Source of the DNA: Massilibacteroides sp.
GTDB lineage: Bacteria > Bacteroidota > Bacteroidia > Bacteroidales > Tannerellaceae
Reading direction: 5' to 3'
Length of the DNA stretch: 32,914 bases
NCBI GenBank assembly: GCA_028708075.1
Contig: JAQVZS010000028.1
Coordinates: 1-32,914, forward strand
Position 1 is the stretch's first letter. Each line of letters opens with the position of its first letter. Under the pieces are notes generated by a model. The model saw nothing but the letters and a program-made list of their open reading frames with translations. It did not search any database and was not told the DNA's origin. A program made the position numbers and the translations under genes. Of this stretch, positions 24,331 through 32,751 are shown piece by piece.

Positions 24331-24385
24331 GGATAAAACAAAGAACCCGGCGAACTGAGTTGTTGTCGGGTTCTTTGTTTTATCC
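24331..24385. terminator. Strong bidirectional terminator between secG and aspC
   Basis: A perfect 19 bp stem (24331-24349 with 24367-24385) carries the GC core GAACCCG/CGGGTTC flanked by A- and T-rich arms that serve as U-tracts in either direction. It lies between the converging secG and aspC genes. Confidence 0.9.
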
Positions 24386-24400
24386 TGTTTTTTTGCGTTT

Positions 24401-25594
24401 TTATTTTAAAGCGGCTAACGCGTCCTTAATTCGTTTGATTGCCTCAACTAAATTTTCGTCAGACGTTGCATACGAAAAACGAATACATTCAGGTGATCCG
24501 AATGCTGCGCCGCCAACTGTCGCGACATGTCCTACTTCCAATAAATACATAGCCAGATCGGCAGCATTTGAGATAACACGATCACCTGCTTTTTTCCCAT
24601 AATACGCGCTGACTTCAGGGAACAGGTAAAAGGCCCCTTGTGGAACATTGACTTTAATTTGGGGGATTTCTTTGGAGAGCTTTACAACCAGATCTCGACG
24701 GCGAAGGAAGGCTTTCCGCATATCTTCCACACAGGTTTGGTCGCCGTTGAATGCTGCTACAGCTGCTTTTTGTGCGGCCGAATTTGGGCCGGAAGTGTAT
24801 TGTCCCTGCAGTTTGTTGCATGCTTTGGCAATCCATAGTGGAGCGGCGATAAATCCGATACGCCATCCTGTCATCGCATAGGCTTTCGATACTCCGTTTA
24901 CAACGACTACATGGTCTTTAATTTCGCAGAATTGCGCGATACTTTCATGTTTGCCCACGTAGTTGATATGTTCATAAATTTCGTCTGCGATAACAATGAG
25001 GTTCGGGTATTTGGCGATAACATTCGCCAATTCTTTCAGTTCTTCTTTTGTATAAACACTTCCTGTCGGATTAGAAGGAGAACACAGAATAAGCGCTTTC
25101 GTTTTCGGTGTAATAGCAGATTCCAATTGAGTAGCGGTGATTTTGAAATCCTGTTCAATACCAGCTGATACGACGACATTGGTTCCTTCAGCCAATTTCA
25201 CCATCTCAACATAACTTACCCAGTAAGGAGCCGGCACAATTACTTCGTCGCCGGGTCCGATAATACTGAGAAGGACATTACAGACTGATTGTTTCGCTCC
25301 ATTGGATACCACAATCTGATCTGCGGTGAAATCCAGATTGTTCTCACGCTTTAATTTGTCTACAATAGCTTTGCGAAGATCAGGATAACCGGGAACAGGA
25401 GAATAAAAAGAGAAATTCGCATCAATTGCTTTTTTTGCAGCATCCTTGATGTGTTCAGGGGTAAAAAAATCCGGTTCTCCGACGCTTAAGTTAATTACAT
25501 CAATACCTTGAGCCTTCAGCTCGTTACTTTTTTGAGACATCGCCAATGTTTCTGAGGGCGATAAACTTGCTAAACGTTCTGAAACTTGTGTCAT
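24401..25594 (-). CDS. aspC: Pyridoxal phosphate-dependent aspartate aminotransferase (class I)
   Basis: A 397 aa class I/II aminotransferase of the prokaryotic aspartate aminotransferase (I-gamma) subgroup, interconverting aspartate and oxaloacetate with 2-oxoglutarate/glutamate. Motifs: LSVGEPDFFTP at the N-terminus, YSPVPGYPDLR, CSPSNPTG, IADEIYEHINY, and the PLP lysine K237 in SKAYAMTGWRIGF. The C-terminal GAFYLFPEVSAYYG and IRFSYATSDENL are complete. Specificity for aspartate over other amino acids cannot be fixed from sequence alone. It has its own -7 box at 25633-25640 (minus) and lies downstream of ribBA on the same strand. Confidence 0.92.
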   Translation of the reverse strand: MTQVSERLASLSPSETLAMSQKSNELKAQGIDVINLSVGEPDFFTPEHIKDAAKKAIDANFSFYSPVPGYPDLRKAIVDKLKRENNLDFTADQIVVSNGAKQSVCNVLLSIIGPGDEVIVPAPYWVSYVEMVKLAEGTNVVVSAGIEQDFKITATQLESAITPKTKALILCSPSNPTGSVYTKEELKELANVIAKYPNLIVIADEIYEHINYVGKHESIAQFCEIKDHVVVVNGVSKAYAMTGWRIGFIAAPLWIAKACNKLQGQYTSGPNSAAQKAAVAAFNGDQTCVEDMRKAFLRRRDLVVKLSKEIPQIKVNVPQGAFYLFPEVSAYYGKKAGDRVISNAADLAMYLLEVGHVATVGGAAFGSPECIRFSYATSDENLVEAIKRIKDALAALK

Positions 25595-25632
25595 GTCGTT
25601 TCTTTTGTGTGGATTGTTTTAAAATGTCGCTA

Positions 25633-25640
25633 CAAAAATA
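25633..25640 (-). promoter_or_regulatory. Putative -7 element for aspC
   Basis: The minus strand reads TATTTTTG (TAnnTTTG), 38 bp upstream of the aspC ATG. A TTG at 25664-25666 might be a -33 element, but the spacing of 23 bp is longer than usual. Confidence 0.5.
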
Positions 25641-25674
25641 ATCAAATGAAGCTGTTCTAAAAACAATTTGTAGA

Positions 25675-26892
25675 TTATTTAATATTATGTAGAATGTGTC
25701 CCATGCGTTCTTTTTTTGTTTTCATGTAAAACGCATTATATTTATTGGGGGTAATTTCCAACGGGATGTTTTCGACGACGGTTAGTCCGTAGGCTTCGAG
25801 TCCGACCCGTTTAACCGGGTTGTTAGTCATCAGACGCATTTTAGTAACGCCTATCTGACGGAGGATCTGCGCCCCAACACCATAGTCACGTTCATCCGCA
25901 TTATGTCCCAAATGCAAGTTGGCGTCGACGGTATCCAATCCCTCTTCCTGGAGTTTATAGGCTTTCATCTTTTCCATCAGTCCGATGCCACGTCCTTCCT
26001 GGTTCAAATAGACAATGACACCAGTTCCTTCTTTTTCGATCATGCCCATGGCCCTGTGCAACTGTTCTCCACATTCACACCGCATGGATCCGAAAATGTC
26101 GCCGGTCGCACAAGATGAATGAACACGTACCAGTACCGGTTCGTCTCTTTCTATTTCGCCTTTAATTAGTGCGATGTGTTCCAACCCGTTGCTTTTTTGT
26201 TGAAAAGGAATCAGGTGAAAATGCCCATATTGTGTGGGCATATCTACTTCAACACCCTTTTCGACAATCGATTCATATTTTAATCGGTAAGCGATCAGGT
26301 CTTTTATACAAATAATTTTGATTCCATGTTCTTTCGCTACGGTCATCAATTGCGGCAAACGGGCCATGGTACCATCTTCGTTTATAATTTCGATGAGAGC
26401 ACCCGCAGGATAAAGTCCGGCCAGTCGTGCCATGTCGACAGTTGCTTCCGTATGTCCACATCTGCGAAGAACACCTTTGGAGCGTGCCCGTAAAGGACTA
26501 ACGTGTCCGGGGCGTCCCAAATCGGCCGGTTTTGTTTGAGGATCGGCTAAAGCAAGTATAGTTTGTGCCCGGTCATACATGGATACGCCTGTCGTACAGC
26601 CGCCCCCCAATTTATCGACTGTTACCGTAAAAGGTGTTTCAAGAACAGATGTGTTTTTGCTGACTTGCATTTCCAGTTCAAGTTCCTGGCATCGTTCTTC
26701 GGTAATGGGAGCGCAAAGTACTCCTCTTCCGTATTTCAGCATGAAATTGACTTTCTCCGGTGTTATCTTTTCAGCGGCAACAATAAAGTCACCTTCATTT
26801 TCGCGATCTTCGTCATCCACGACAATTAGAAACTTTCCTTCGCGGAAGTCGTCTACCGCTTCTTCAATAGTGTTGAATTTATATGCATTCAT
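25675..26892 (-). CDS. ribBA: Bifunctional DHBP synthase / GTP cyclohydrolase II
   Basis: A 405 aa fusion enzyme that feeds both branches of riboflavin synthesis. The N-terminal half (about 1-200) is 3,4-dihydroxy-2-butanone-4-phosphate synthase, with [22 protein letters not shown] and GHTEATVD. The C-terminal half is GTP cyclohydrolase II, with zinc cysteines C261, C272 and C274 ([17 protein letters not shown]) and [11 protein letters not shown]. Both sets of catalytic motifs look intact. The gene stands alone without other rib genes. The 72 bp upstream gap is too short for an FMN riboswitch and contains a -7 box. ribBA supplies flavin precursors that the FMN/FAD-dependent Nqr complex also needs, though no regulatory link is visible. 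Confidence 0.96.
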   Translation of the reverse strand: MNAYKFNTIEEAVDDFREGKFLIVVDDEDRENEGDFIVAAEKITPEKVNFMLKYGRGVLCAPITEERCQELELEMQVSKNTSVLETPFTVTVDKLGGGCTTGVSMYDRAQTILALADPQTKPADLGRPGHVSPLRARSKGVLRRCGHTEATVDMARLAGLYPAGALIEIINEDGTMARLPQLMTVAKEHGIKIICIKDLIAYRLKYESIVEKGVEVDMPTQYGHFHLIPFQQKSNGLEHIALIKGEIERDEPVLVRVHSSCATGDIFGSMRCECGEQLHRAMGMIEKEGTGVIVYLNQEGRGIGLMEKMKAYKLQEEGLDTVDANLHLGHNADERDYGVGAQILRQIGVTKMRLMTNNPVKRVGLEAYGLTVVENIPLEITPNKYNAFYMKTKKERMGHILHNIK

Positions 26893-26916
26893 ATCAATAG
26901 GCTGTATTTATATTTA

Positions 26917-26924
26917 CAAAATTA
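26917..26924 (-). promoter_or_regulatory. Putative -7 element for ribBA
   Basis: The minus strand reads TAATTTTG (TAnnTTTG), 24 bp upstream of the ribBA ATG. There is no clear -33 motif. Confidence 0.5.
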
Positions 26925-26964
26925 GGTAATATTTTGCTTCATTCCTCGGGAACTCCGTTTTTGA

Positions 26965-28902
26965 CTAAGGTTTTGAAGGTGAATATTGTTTAATCATTTC
27001 GCTCAGTTCAGAACTTACTTTTTCAATCAATTGTATATCGTGCAATAAAAGTTTTCTTTGGTACATGGCGATGAAATAAAGCGGAACTCCGATAGGAAAA
27101 ACCAGGCCTAATAATAAATTTAATTTCTTTAGTTTATTAGGAATTTGGAACGAGTATCCCTTAATAATTGGATAGTCCATAAGTTTATTTAATACCAGAT
27201 TCTGATCCGAATTACTTAAATCCTCAACAATATGTTCCATTTTATCGGAAATTTCGGGGATGCTGTTAGGCTTCCCGAATTGTTTCCAGAAACGAAAATA
27301 ATGAAAACGTTTCTGGCTGGCGATAAGGTAGGTATGGCATGTGTTTTCCAATTCCGGTAATTTTAGTGCCAATGCCTGATAGTCTGGATCAAAAATAATG
27401 ACTTCTTTTTTTTCGATTTTCCGCGTTTCTTTTTTTCCAAATAGATTTTTCAATGCGTTTAGATACGTGTCTGCATTTAATATTACCGAGTCATTTACGG
27501 CTTTGTACGTAAGGAAGATTCCAATAGGCGCTAGTACAAATGAGCTGAGCCACATCCCCTCCCAAATAGCCCATATCCCGTCCCTTGCCATTTTCTGTCC
27601 GATGTTATTTATCATATAATAAAAAATGAACATAAACACAGAAACGACGACGGGTGTTCCCAAGCCTCCTTTGCGAATAATAGCTCCGATCGGGGCTCCT
27701 ATAAAAAAGAAAACGAGGCAGGAAAAAGAAAGGGTGAATTTCATGTGCCATTCCATCATGTGCCGGCGGAGTTTGTAAGATTGATCCGCCATACTGAATG
27801 ATTTGAAATAGTATTCTGCTTTGATATTGTCTATGGATGATTTGACTCTTCCCAAGATTGCTGCTTGACTGCTTGGAGGTTCGGCAAGGAACAAACTGTC
27901 GAAATTGAGAGTAGGGATATTTTGGGGGATGTAAGCCCATACCTCGTCATCTTTTTTTGCCTGGCTTTCGACTTGTTCCGGCACTGCACGTTTTATGAAT
28001 GTTTTTCGGTAGGATTGTTCAACAATCGCCTGTGCGTTAATCGCTTTGACGCTGTCCAAGCGGGCGTCCATGGAATCGATCGACGATTGAAGTGTCTCTA
28101 AATTTTTGCCCATAAACTCATTTTGCAGGAAAGATTCATCTGTACGGATGAAATTTGCATTGAAGTCTATCAATAGTTCTTTAGTCGTGAAACTTTCTCT
28201 TCGATAAGGTACAGCTTCATTTCTTTTACCTGAGCTTTGTGGCATATTCTGGAAGGATTCGCCGTTGTAGAGTGTCAGTACCAAAAAAAGTTTGTCGGCC
28301 GAAGTTTTTAATCGGCCGGAATCCGCTAATGTGACATCGACTTTTTCAAATCCTTGCGAATAATTATAAATCATAATGTCTTTTAATAATCCCGTTTTGT
28401 CTTTTCCCTTTACATATAAATTGTAATCAGGAATTTCTTTACAGAAAACGCTTTCCGGTATATTTAACTCGGGCGATTTTTGGCGCATAGAGTGAATGAG
28501 TGTCCATAGCTTTACCTGTACTACAGGCATGACATTGTTTTGGAAAAAGAAAGCGCCAATACTGACGAGCGAAATGAAAATAATCAATGGACGCATAATG
28601 CGCAGGAGAGAAACGCCGGCAGATTTCATGGCGAGTAATTCCAACTTTTCTCCTAAATTGCCGAAGACCATTAACGAAGCGAGTAAGATTGATAAGGGTA
28701 AGGCTTGTGGTACCAGAAATAAGGCAGCGTAGAAGAGCATTTCACCTAAAACGGTCATTTCGAATCCTTTGCCCACCATGTCGTCGATATACCGCCATAT
28801 GAATTGCATCAAAACAATAAACAAACAAATTCCGAAAGTCATAATGAGCAACGGAAAAAATGTTTGCAACATGAATGTATAGAGTCGTTTTATCCTGAGC
28901 AT
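26965..28902 (-). CDS. LptF/LptG-type LPS export permease (YjgP/YjgQ family)
   Basis: A 645 aa inner-membrane permease of the LPS exporter, which with LptB extracts LPS and passes it to LptC. Three N-terminal membrane segments (about residues 12-35, 55-80, 100-122) precede a periplasmic domain of about 230 residues. Three more segments follow (about 385-460), including FSCLVFFFIGAPIGAIIRKGGLGTPVV, a family hallmark. The extra C-terminal region of about 190 residues, with one or two late hydrophobic stretches, makes it longer than E. coli LptF or LptG (about 360 aa). That length is, from memory, usual in Bacteroidales. Whether it is LptF or LptG cannot be decided here. Confidence 0.9.
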   Translation of the reverse strand: MLRIKRLYTFMLQTFFPLLIMTFGICLFIVLMQFIWRYIDDMVGKGFEMTVLGEMLFYAALFLVPQALPLSILLASLMVFGNLGEKLELLAMKSAGVSLLRIMRPLIIFISLVSIGAFFFQNNVMPVVQVKLWTLIHSMRQKSPELNIPESVFCKEIPDYNLYVKGKDKTGLLKDIMIYNYSQGFEKVDVTLADSGRLKTSADKLFLVLTLYNGESFQNMPQSSGKRNEAVPYRRESFTTKELLIDFNANFIRTDESFLQNEFMGKNLETLQSSIDSMDARLDSVKAINAQAIVEQSYRKTFIKRAVPEQVESQAKKDDEVWAYIPQNIPTLNFDSLFLAEPPSSQAAILGRVKSSIDNIKAEYYFKSFSMADQSYKLRRHMMEWHMKFTLSFSCLVFFFIGAPIGAIIRKGGLGTPVVVSVFMFIFYYMINNIGQKMARDGIWAIWEGMWLSSFVLAPIGIFLTYKAVNDSVILNADTYLNALKNLFGKKETRKIEKKEVIIFDPDYQALALKLPELENTCHTYLIASQKRFHYFRFWKQFGKPNSIPEISDKMEHIVEDLSNSDQNLVLNKLMDYPIIKGYSFQIPNKLKKLNLLLGLVFPIGVPLYFIAMYQRKLLLHDIQLIEKVSSELSEMIKQYSPSKP

Positions 28903-28921
28903 TGCCTGACAAATTGAGGGG

Positions 28922-28929
28922 CAAAGGTA
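28922..28929 (-). promoter_or_regulatory. Putative -7 element for the lptF/G permease gene
   Basis: The minus strand reads TACCTTTG (TAnnTTTG), 19 bp upstream of the ATG at 28902, in the gap after the START-like gene. Confidence 0.55.
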
Positions 28930-28972
28930 TTGAAAAAATATGATAAGCCTTATGCTATTTTGTGAAACAACG

Positions 28973-29353
28973 CTAAATCCCTAATGTACGTTTCAATTCT
29001 TCAACTTGTGAATCCCAAAGATCGATCGCATCTTCTTTTTCCCCGGGTTCGGCAAAATCTGTTATTTCCAAGGCTGTAGAGCCGGTAAGTTCGATGGTGT
29101 GGATCATGAATTCAAAATAAGCGGGTTCGTCATCTTCTACCCATCGATAGCGGATACTGTTTTCCGGTTTAACGGATACGACTTCCGCTTTTTGTTCTTC
29201 CTTATCCCATTTAAAAATATAAAAATCTCCATCGATAATTACGTCATCAGAAAACCAGGAAGACAGACCTGGTGGGGTAGTTAAATGATTCCACAAACTT
29301 TTCTTGGATACTTTGTCAAAAACGTATTCAATATGAAATTTTTCTTTGCTCAT
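28973..29353 (-). CDS. START-like / AHSA1-like domain protein
   Basis: A 126 aa small cytoplasmic protein. The start is the ATG at 29353. The codon before it is TTG and gives one extra residue only. The pattern FHIEYVFDKVSKKSLWNHLTTPPGLSSWFSDD followed by FKWDKEEQKAEVVSV and SIRYRWVEDDEPAYFEFMI fits the helix-grip SRPBCC fold of the START-like/AHSA1 family found in Bacteroidota. Such domains bind hydrophobic ligands or chaperone partners, but no specific role is known to me. It lies 70 bp upstream of the permease gene on the same strand and divergent from the tRNA gene. Confidence 0.8.
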   Translation of the reverse strand: MSKEKFHIEYVFDKVSKKSLWNHLTTPPGLSSWFSDDVIIDGDFYIFKWDKEEQKAEVVSVKPENSIRYRWVEDDEPAYFEFMIHTIELTGSTALEITDFAEPGEKEDAIDLWDSQVEELKRTLGI

Positions 29354-29488
29354 CAATCACGAGTTTTAATGCGCAGCAAGTTACATAAAAGAAATGGAAA
29401 TGGCGAAGAATTCCTGTGAAAAAACGTCTCCTTTTAAGATGGTTGGTTAGAAAAATCGCTTGGAATCTTACTTTTTTAAGCGCATTAG

Positions 29489-29519
29489 TTGCAAACTAAA
29501 AAAATAACATCTACTTTTG
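29489..29519 (+). promoter_or_regulatory. Promoter of the CAT-anticodon tRNA gene
   Basis: A TTG at 29489-29491 (-33 type) and TACTTTTG at 29512-29519 (-7, TAnnTTTG) are separated by 20 bp, the usual Bacteroidota spacing. Transcription would begin around 29525, giving an approximately 18 nt leader before the tRNA. This is the clearest two-part promoter in the window. Confidence 0.75.
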
Positions 29520-29542
29520 CAGCGTCATTTTTTAGGACAGTT

Positions 29543-29616
29543 GGCGAGATAGCTCAGTTGGTTAGAGCGCATGATTCATAATCATGAGGTCCCGGGATCA
29601 TCCCCCGGTCTCGCTA
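29543..29616 (+). tRNA. tRNA with CAT anticodon, probably elongator Met
   Basis: A complete 74 nt cloverleaf without encoded CCA. The acceptor stem pairs 29543-29549 with 29609-29615 and starts with a G-T wobble. The D-stem is GCTC/GAGC with the GG loop pair. The anticodon stem is CATGA/TCATG around TTCATAA, with anticodon CAT at 29577-29579. The T-stem is CCGGG/CCCGG and the discriminator is A29616. It is not the initiator, because the anticodon stem lacks three G-C pairs and the 1-72 pair is not mismatched. Elongator Met is likeliest, but lysidine-modified tRNA-Ile2 cannot be excluded. The T-loop is ATCATCC instead of TTCRANY. Confidence 0.9.
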
Positions 29617-29624
29617 CTGATAAT

Positions 29625-29665
29625 AAAGCAGTTACAAAATCAAAGTAGCTGCTTTGTTTTTTTCG
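29625..29665 (+). terminator. Terminator after the tRNA gene
   Basis: An 11 bp stem (29625-29635 with 29645-29655, one T-G wobble) encloses a 9 nt loop and is followed by a G and eight T (29657-29663 and beyond). It begins 9 nt after the tRNA 3' end, as expected for a tRNA transcript. Confidence 0.8.
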
Positions 29666-29911
29666 ATCATGTGGTAACTGCTACTATGAAAAATGAGACA
29701 AATATTTCAATTCCACTTTGGTACGATTGCGGACTAGTCCTAAATAATCGTTACAGTTTTATAGGACAAACATATCCATAATTTTCTGTTTTTTTTTATC
29801 TCTACTTTCTTCTTTCTTTTCAACTTAAAAATTAGTTTGTCAATAATATTGGTCATGTGATTTTTTTTTGGTTATTTTATTGAGAAAGTAAAAACACTTA
29901 AACTAATTCAC
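29666..29911. other. AT-rich intergenic stretch, no gene seen
   Basis: This stretch between the tRNA terminator and the esterase gene has no convincing coding frame. It contains GTAACTGCT at 29674-29682, which can pair with the left arm of the tRNA terminator, a 10 bp palindrome GGACTAGTCC, and T-runs. I find no second copy of the tRNA 3' end that would mark an integrated element, and no exact TAnnTTTG box for the esterase. Confidence 0.5.
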
Positions 29912-31105
29912 ATGAAACGAACTATTTTTCTTTTTGCGGCACTGTTTATGAGTTTAATTTCGTTTGCTCAACAGGCTTTGTGGGGAGGACAGGATCTGAT
30001 TTCCCCGGAGATCCACGCGGATAATACCGTTACATTCCGTTTTATGGCACCAAATGCTGAACAAGTACAGGTTACCGGCGATTTTCTGCCGACTCGCAAA
30101 ATGACGACTTCTTTTGGAGAAGTGGACGCGCCGGGTATAGCCGATTTGCGGAAGAATGAGGATGGTGTTTGGGAATACATCACGCCGGAACCCTTGTCTT
30201 CCGAATTATATAGTTATTCTTTTTTGGTGGATGGTTTGAAAGTGACCGATCCGAATAATGTGTACCTCAACCGTGATGTTGCTTCTGTCACAAATATTTT
30301 TATTATCAAAGGTGGACAAGGAGATGTATATAGTGTTAATAAAGTGCCTCATGGAACCGTTGCCCGTTATTGGTATGATAGCCCGTCGTTGGGTTTGACG
30401 CGGCGGATTACCGTGTATACGCCGGCCGGCTATGAAAAAAGTACGCAGACGTACCCTGTTCTTTATCTTTTGCATGGGATGGGAGGAGATGAAGAAGCCT
30501 GGGTTACTTTGGGGCGTACCGTGCAGATATTGGATAATCTGATCGCACAGGGAAAAGCGGAACCCATGCTTGTGGTTATGCCGAATGGGAATGCAAGTCA
30601 GGAAGCTGCACCCGGCGAATCCAGCCTCGGATTAGTCCAGCCGAACATGCAGCTTCCTAAGACAATGGATGGTGAAATAGAAACTAGTTTCCCCGATGTC
30701 ATTCAATTTGTGGAAAGTACGTTCAGAGTTGAAAAACAAAAATCGGCACGCGCAATTGCCGGCCTGTCTATGGGTGGATTCCATTCGTTGCATATTTCAA
30801 AAGAGTATCCGGATATGTTTGATTATGTAGGCTTATTCTCCGCGGCCATTTCACCGAGAGAGGGCATGCAATCTCCAATCTATCAAAATATGGAGGAAAA
30901 ACTGAAAGTCCAGTTTGATAAACATCCGAAGTTATATTGGATCGGGATTGGCAAGACGGACTTTTTGTATAAAAATAATGTGGATTTCCGTAAGAAATTA
31001 GATGATAACGGTTATAAATATGAGTATAGAGAGTCGGACGGAGGTCATATTTGGAAAAATTGGCGTATTTATTTATCAGAATTTGCCCCACGCTTATTTA
31101 AATGA
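29912..31105 (+). CDS. Secreted CE1-like esterase with N-terminal E-set domain
   Basis: A 397 aa protein with a signal peptide (MKRTIFLFAALFMSLISFAQQ) and no lipobox. Residues about 30-135 form an E-set/glycogen-binding-like Ig domain (TVTFRFMAPNAEQVQVTGDFLP). Residues about 145-397 form an alpha/beta hydrolase of the esterase D/CE1 type, with LYLLHGMGGDEEAW, nucleophile S286 in GLSMGG, probable acid D350 and H379 in GGHIW. In Bacteroidota this architecture is common in feruloyl or acetyl-xylan esterases acting on plant cell-wall polysaccharides. The ester substrate cannot be told from sequence. It precedes uxaB by 45 bp on the same strand, which suggests a link to uronate-rich polysaccharides. 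Confidence 0.87.
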   Translation: MKRTIFLFAALFMSLISFAQQALWGGQDLISPEIHADNTVTFRFMAPNAEQVQVTGDFLPTRKMTTSFGEVDAPGIADLRKNEDGVWEYITPEPLSSELYSYSFLVDGLKVTDPNNVYLNRDVASVTNIFIIKGGQGDVYSVNKVPHGTVARYWYDSPSLGLTRRITVYTPAGYEKSTQTYPVLYLLHGMGGDEEAWVTLGRTVQILDNLIAQGKAEPMLVVMPNGNASQEAAPGESSLGLVQPNMQLPKTMDGEIETSFPDVIQFVESTFRVEKQKSARAIAGLSMGGFHSLHISKEYPDMFDYVGLFSAAISPREGMQSPIYQNMEEKLKVQFDKHPKLYWIGIGKTDFLYKNNVDFRKKLDDNGYKYEYRESDGGHIWKNWRIYLSEFAPRLFK

Positions 31106-31150
31106 AGAAGAAAATAAGAAGACGAAAATAAATTCGTAAGGAAGGCTATC

Positions 31151-32590
31151 ATGAAAGAATTAAACAAAGAAACAGTTGTTAAGCCGGTGTTTCCGGAACG
31201 AATCATTCAGTTTGGAGAGGGAAATTTTCTCCGTGCTTTCGTGGATTGGATGGTTCAGGTGATGAATGCGAAAGTGCAGTTCAACAGCAGTGTGGTTGTT
31301 GTTCAGCCGATCGTAAAAGGAATGATCGATTTGTTGGATAAACAGGATGGTCTTTATCATGTCAATTTGCAAGGGCTGGATAAAGGGGAAAAAGTGAATT
31401 CTCTGACTCGCGTGGATGTGATTAGCCGCACGCTGAATCCATATACGGATTTTGAACACTATCTGGTGCTGGCAGAACAGCCGGAAATGCGGTTTATTAT
31501 TTCGAATACGACTGAGGCGGGTATTGTTTTCGATGCTTCGTGCAAGTTGGAGGACAAACCCGCTTCCAGTTATCCCGGGAAACTGACTCAGTTGCTTTAT
31601 CATCGTTTCCTTACTTTTGAAGGAGATCAATCGAAGGGCTTGATTATTTTTCCGTGCGAACTGATTTTCTTAAACGGGCACAAATTAAAGCAGATCATCT
31701 ATCAATACATCGATTTATGGGAATTGGGAGAAGCCTTCCGGCAATGGTTTACCGAAGCTTGTGGAGTTTACGCGACGTTGGTCGACCGCATCGTGCCGGG
31801 ATTCCCCCGAAAAGAAATTGAAGCTATTCAGGAAAAATTGCAATTTAGAGATAACTTGGTTGTTCAGGCGGAAGTCTTTCATTTGTGGGTCATTGAAGCG
31901 CCCGCGTCTGTCGCTCAAGAATTTCCGGCGGATAAGGCGGGCCTGAACGTTTTGTTTGTTCCCAGTGAAAAACCATATCATGAACGAAAGGTGACGCTTC
32001 TGAATGGGCCGCATACGGTCTTGTCGCCGGTGTCTTTTTTGTCCGGAGTAGATGTTGTGCGTGACGCTTGTCAGCATCCGGTTCTGGGGCAGTATATCCG
32101 TAAGGTGATGTTCGACGAATTAATGGAAACGCTCGATTTGCCGAAAGAAGAGTTAATCCGGTTCGGGAACGATGTGCTCGAACGCTTTAATAATCCGTTT
32201 GTCGATCATGCAGTGGTATCGATTATGCTGAATTCTTTTCCGAAATATCAGACACGGGATTTGCCGGGACTGAAAATCTATTTGGAGCGGAAAGGGAAAC
32301 TGCCCGAAGGACTGGTGTTGGGATTGGCCGCGATCATCACGTATTATAAAGGTGGAACGCGGGTGGACGGCGTAAAAATAGAACCGAACGACGCGCCGGA
32401 AATACTTCGACTGTTGCGGGGCTTATGGGTGACGGGCGATTTCAGACAAATAGCGACAGGTGTTTTGGGCGCAACGTTGATCTGGGGTGAAGATTTGAAC
32501 GCGATTCCCGGTTTAACGGAACAATTGACCAGTTATCTGAAAGCAATTGACGAAAAAGGAATGCTCGAAGTGGTTAAAACAATATTATAA
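31151..32590 (+). CDS. uxaB: Tagaturonate reductase (altronate oxidoreductase)
   Basis: UxaB interconverts D-tagaturonate and D-altronate with NAD(H) in galacturonate catabolism. The 479 aa protein belongs to the mannitol dehydrogenase-type polyol/uronate family. The N-terminus has the cofactor region RIIQFGEGNFLRAFVDWMVQ, then SNTTEAGI, FPCELI and the catalytic region KVTLLNGPHTVLSPVSFLSG, with FNNPFVDHAV further on. NGPH rather than NxxH of mannonate or mannitol enzymes supports UxaB over UxuB. An unusually good Shine-Dalgarno-like sequence, TAAGGAAGG at 31137-31145, sits 5 nt before the ATG, rare for this group. The C-terminus ends normally and a terminator follows. Confidence 0.92.
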   Translation: MKELNKETVVKPVFPERIIQFGEGNFLRAFVDWMVQVMNAKVQFNSSVVVVQPIVKGMIDLLDKQDGLYHVNLQGLDKGEKVNSLTRVDVISRTLNPYTDFEHYLVLAEQPEMRFIISNTTEAGIVFDASCKLEDKPASSYPGKLTQLLYHRFLTFEGDQSKGLIIFPCELIFLNGHKLKQIIYQYIDLWELGEAFRQWFTEACGVYATLVDRIVPGFPRKEIEAIQEKLQFRDNLVVQAEVFHLWVIEAPASVAQEFPADKAGLNVLFVPSEKPYHERKVTLLNGPHTVLSPVSFLSGVDVVRDACQHPVLGQYIRKVMFDELMETLDLPKEELIRFGNDVLERFNNPFVDHAVVSIMLNSFPKYQTRDLPGLKIYLERKGKLPEGLVLGLAAIITYYKGGTRVDGVKIEPNDAPEILRLLRGLWVTGDFRQIATGVLGATLIWGEDLNAIPGLTEQLTSYLKAIDEKGMLEVVKTIL

Positions 32591-32676
32591 TTATAATTTG
32601 TCCTCAAATTATGGTATATATAGGGGGTAGAATTTATGGAACAGTTTTCTCTCTTATCCCGTTAAATCTTTTTTCC

Positions 32677-32716
32677 CATCAGGACTGAAAATTTTTTTTG
32701 TCCTGATGACTTTTTT
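32677..32716 (+). terminator. Terminator after uxaB
   Basis: A perfect 9 bp stem CATCAGGAC/GTCCTGATG (32677-32685 with 32700-32708) with a 14 nt A/T-rich loop, followed by AC and six T. The loop is long, but its T-run and A-run can pair further and shorten it. Confidence 0.75.
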
Positions 32717-32721
32717 ATTAA

Positions 32722-32751
32722 ACAACTGTGGTAAAGCTTTACCACAGTTGT
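32722..32751. repeat. Perfect 30 bp palindrome
   Basis: Two 14 bp half-sites, ACAACTGTGGTAAA and its exact complement, meet at a central GC, giving a 30 bp perfect palindrome with no spacer. The right half is also the first unit of the 22 bp tandem repeat. With no T-tract after it, a dimeric protein binding site is more likely than a terminator. Confidence 0.85.

Noticed and set aside
26893..26964. FMN riboswitch upstream of ribBA
   Set aside because: The gap is only 72 bp and has none of the RFN element's conserved stems.
29584..29781. Open frame of 65 codons overlapping the tRNA
   Set aside because: It begins inside the tRNA and crosses its terminator, and nothing in the protein looks coding.
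29543..29911. Integrated element at the tRNA gene
   Set aside because: No integrase, no duplicated tRNA 3' end and no change in gene type are seen on the right side within the window.
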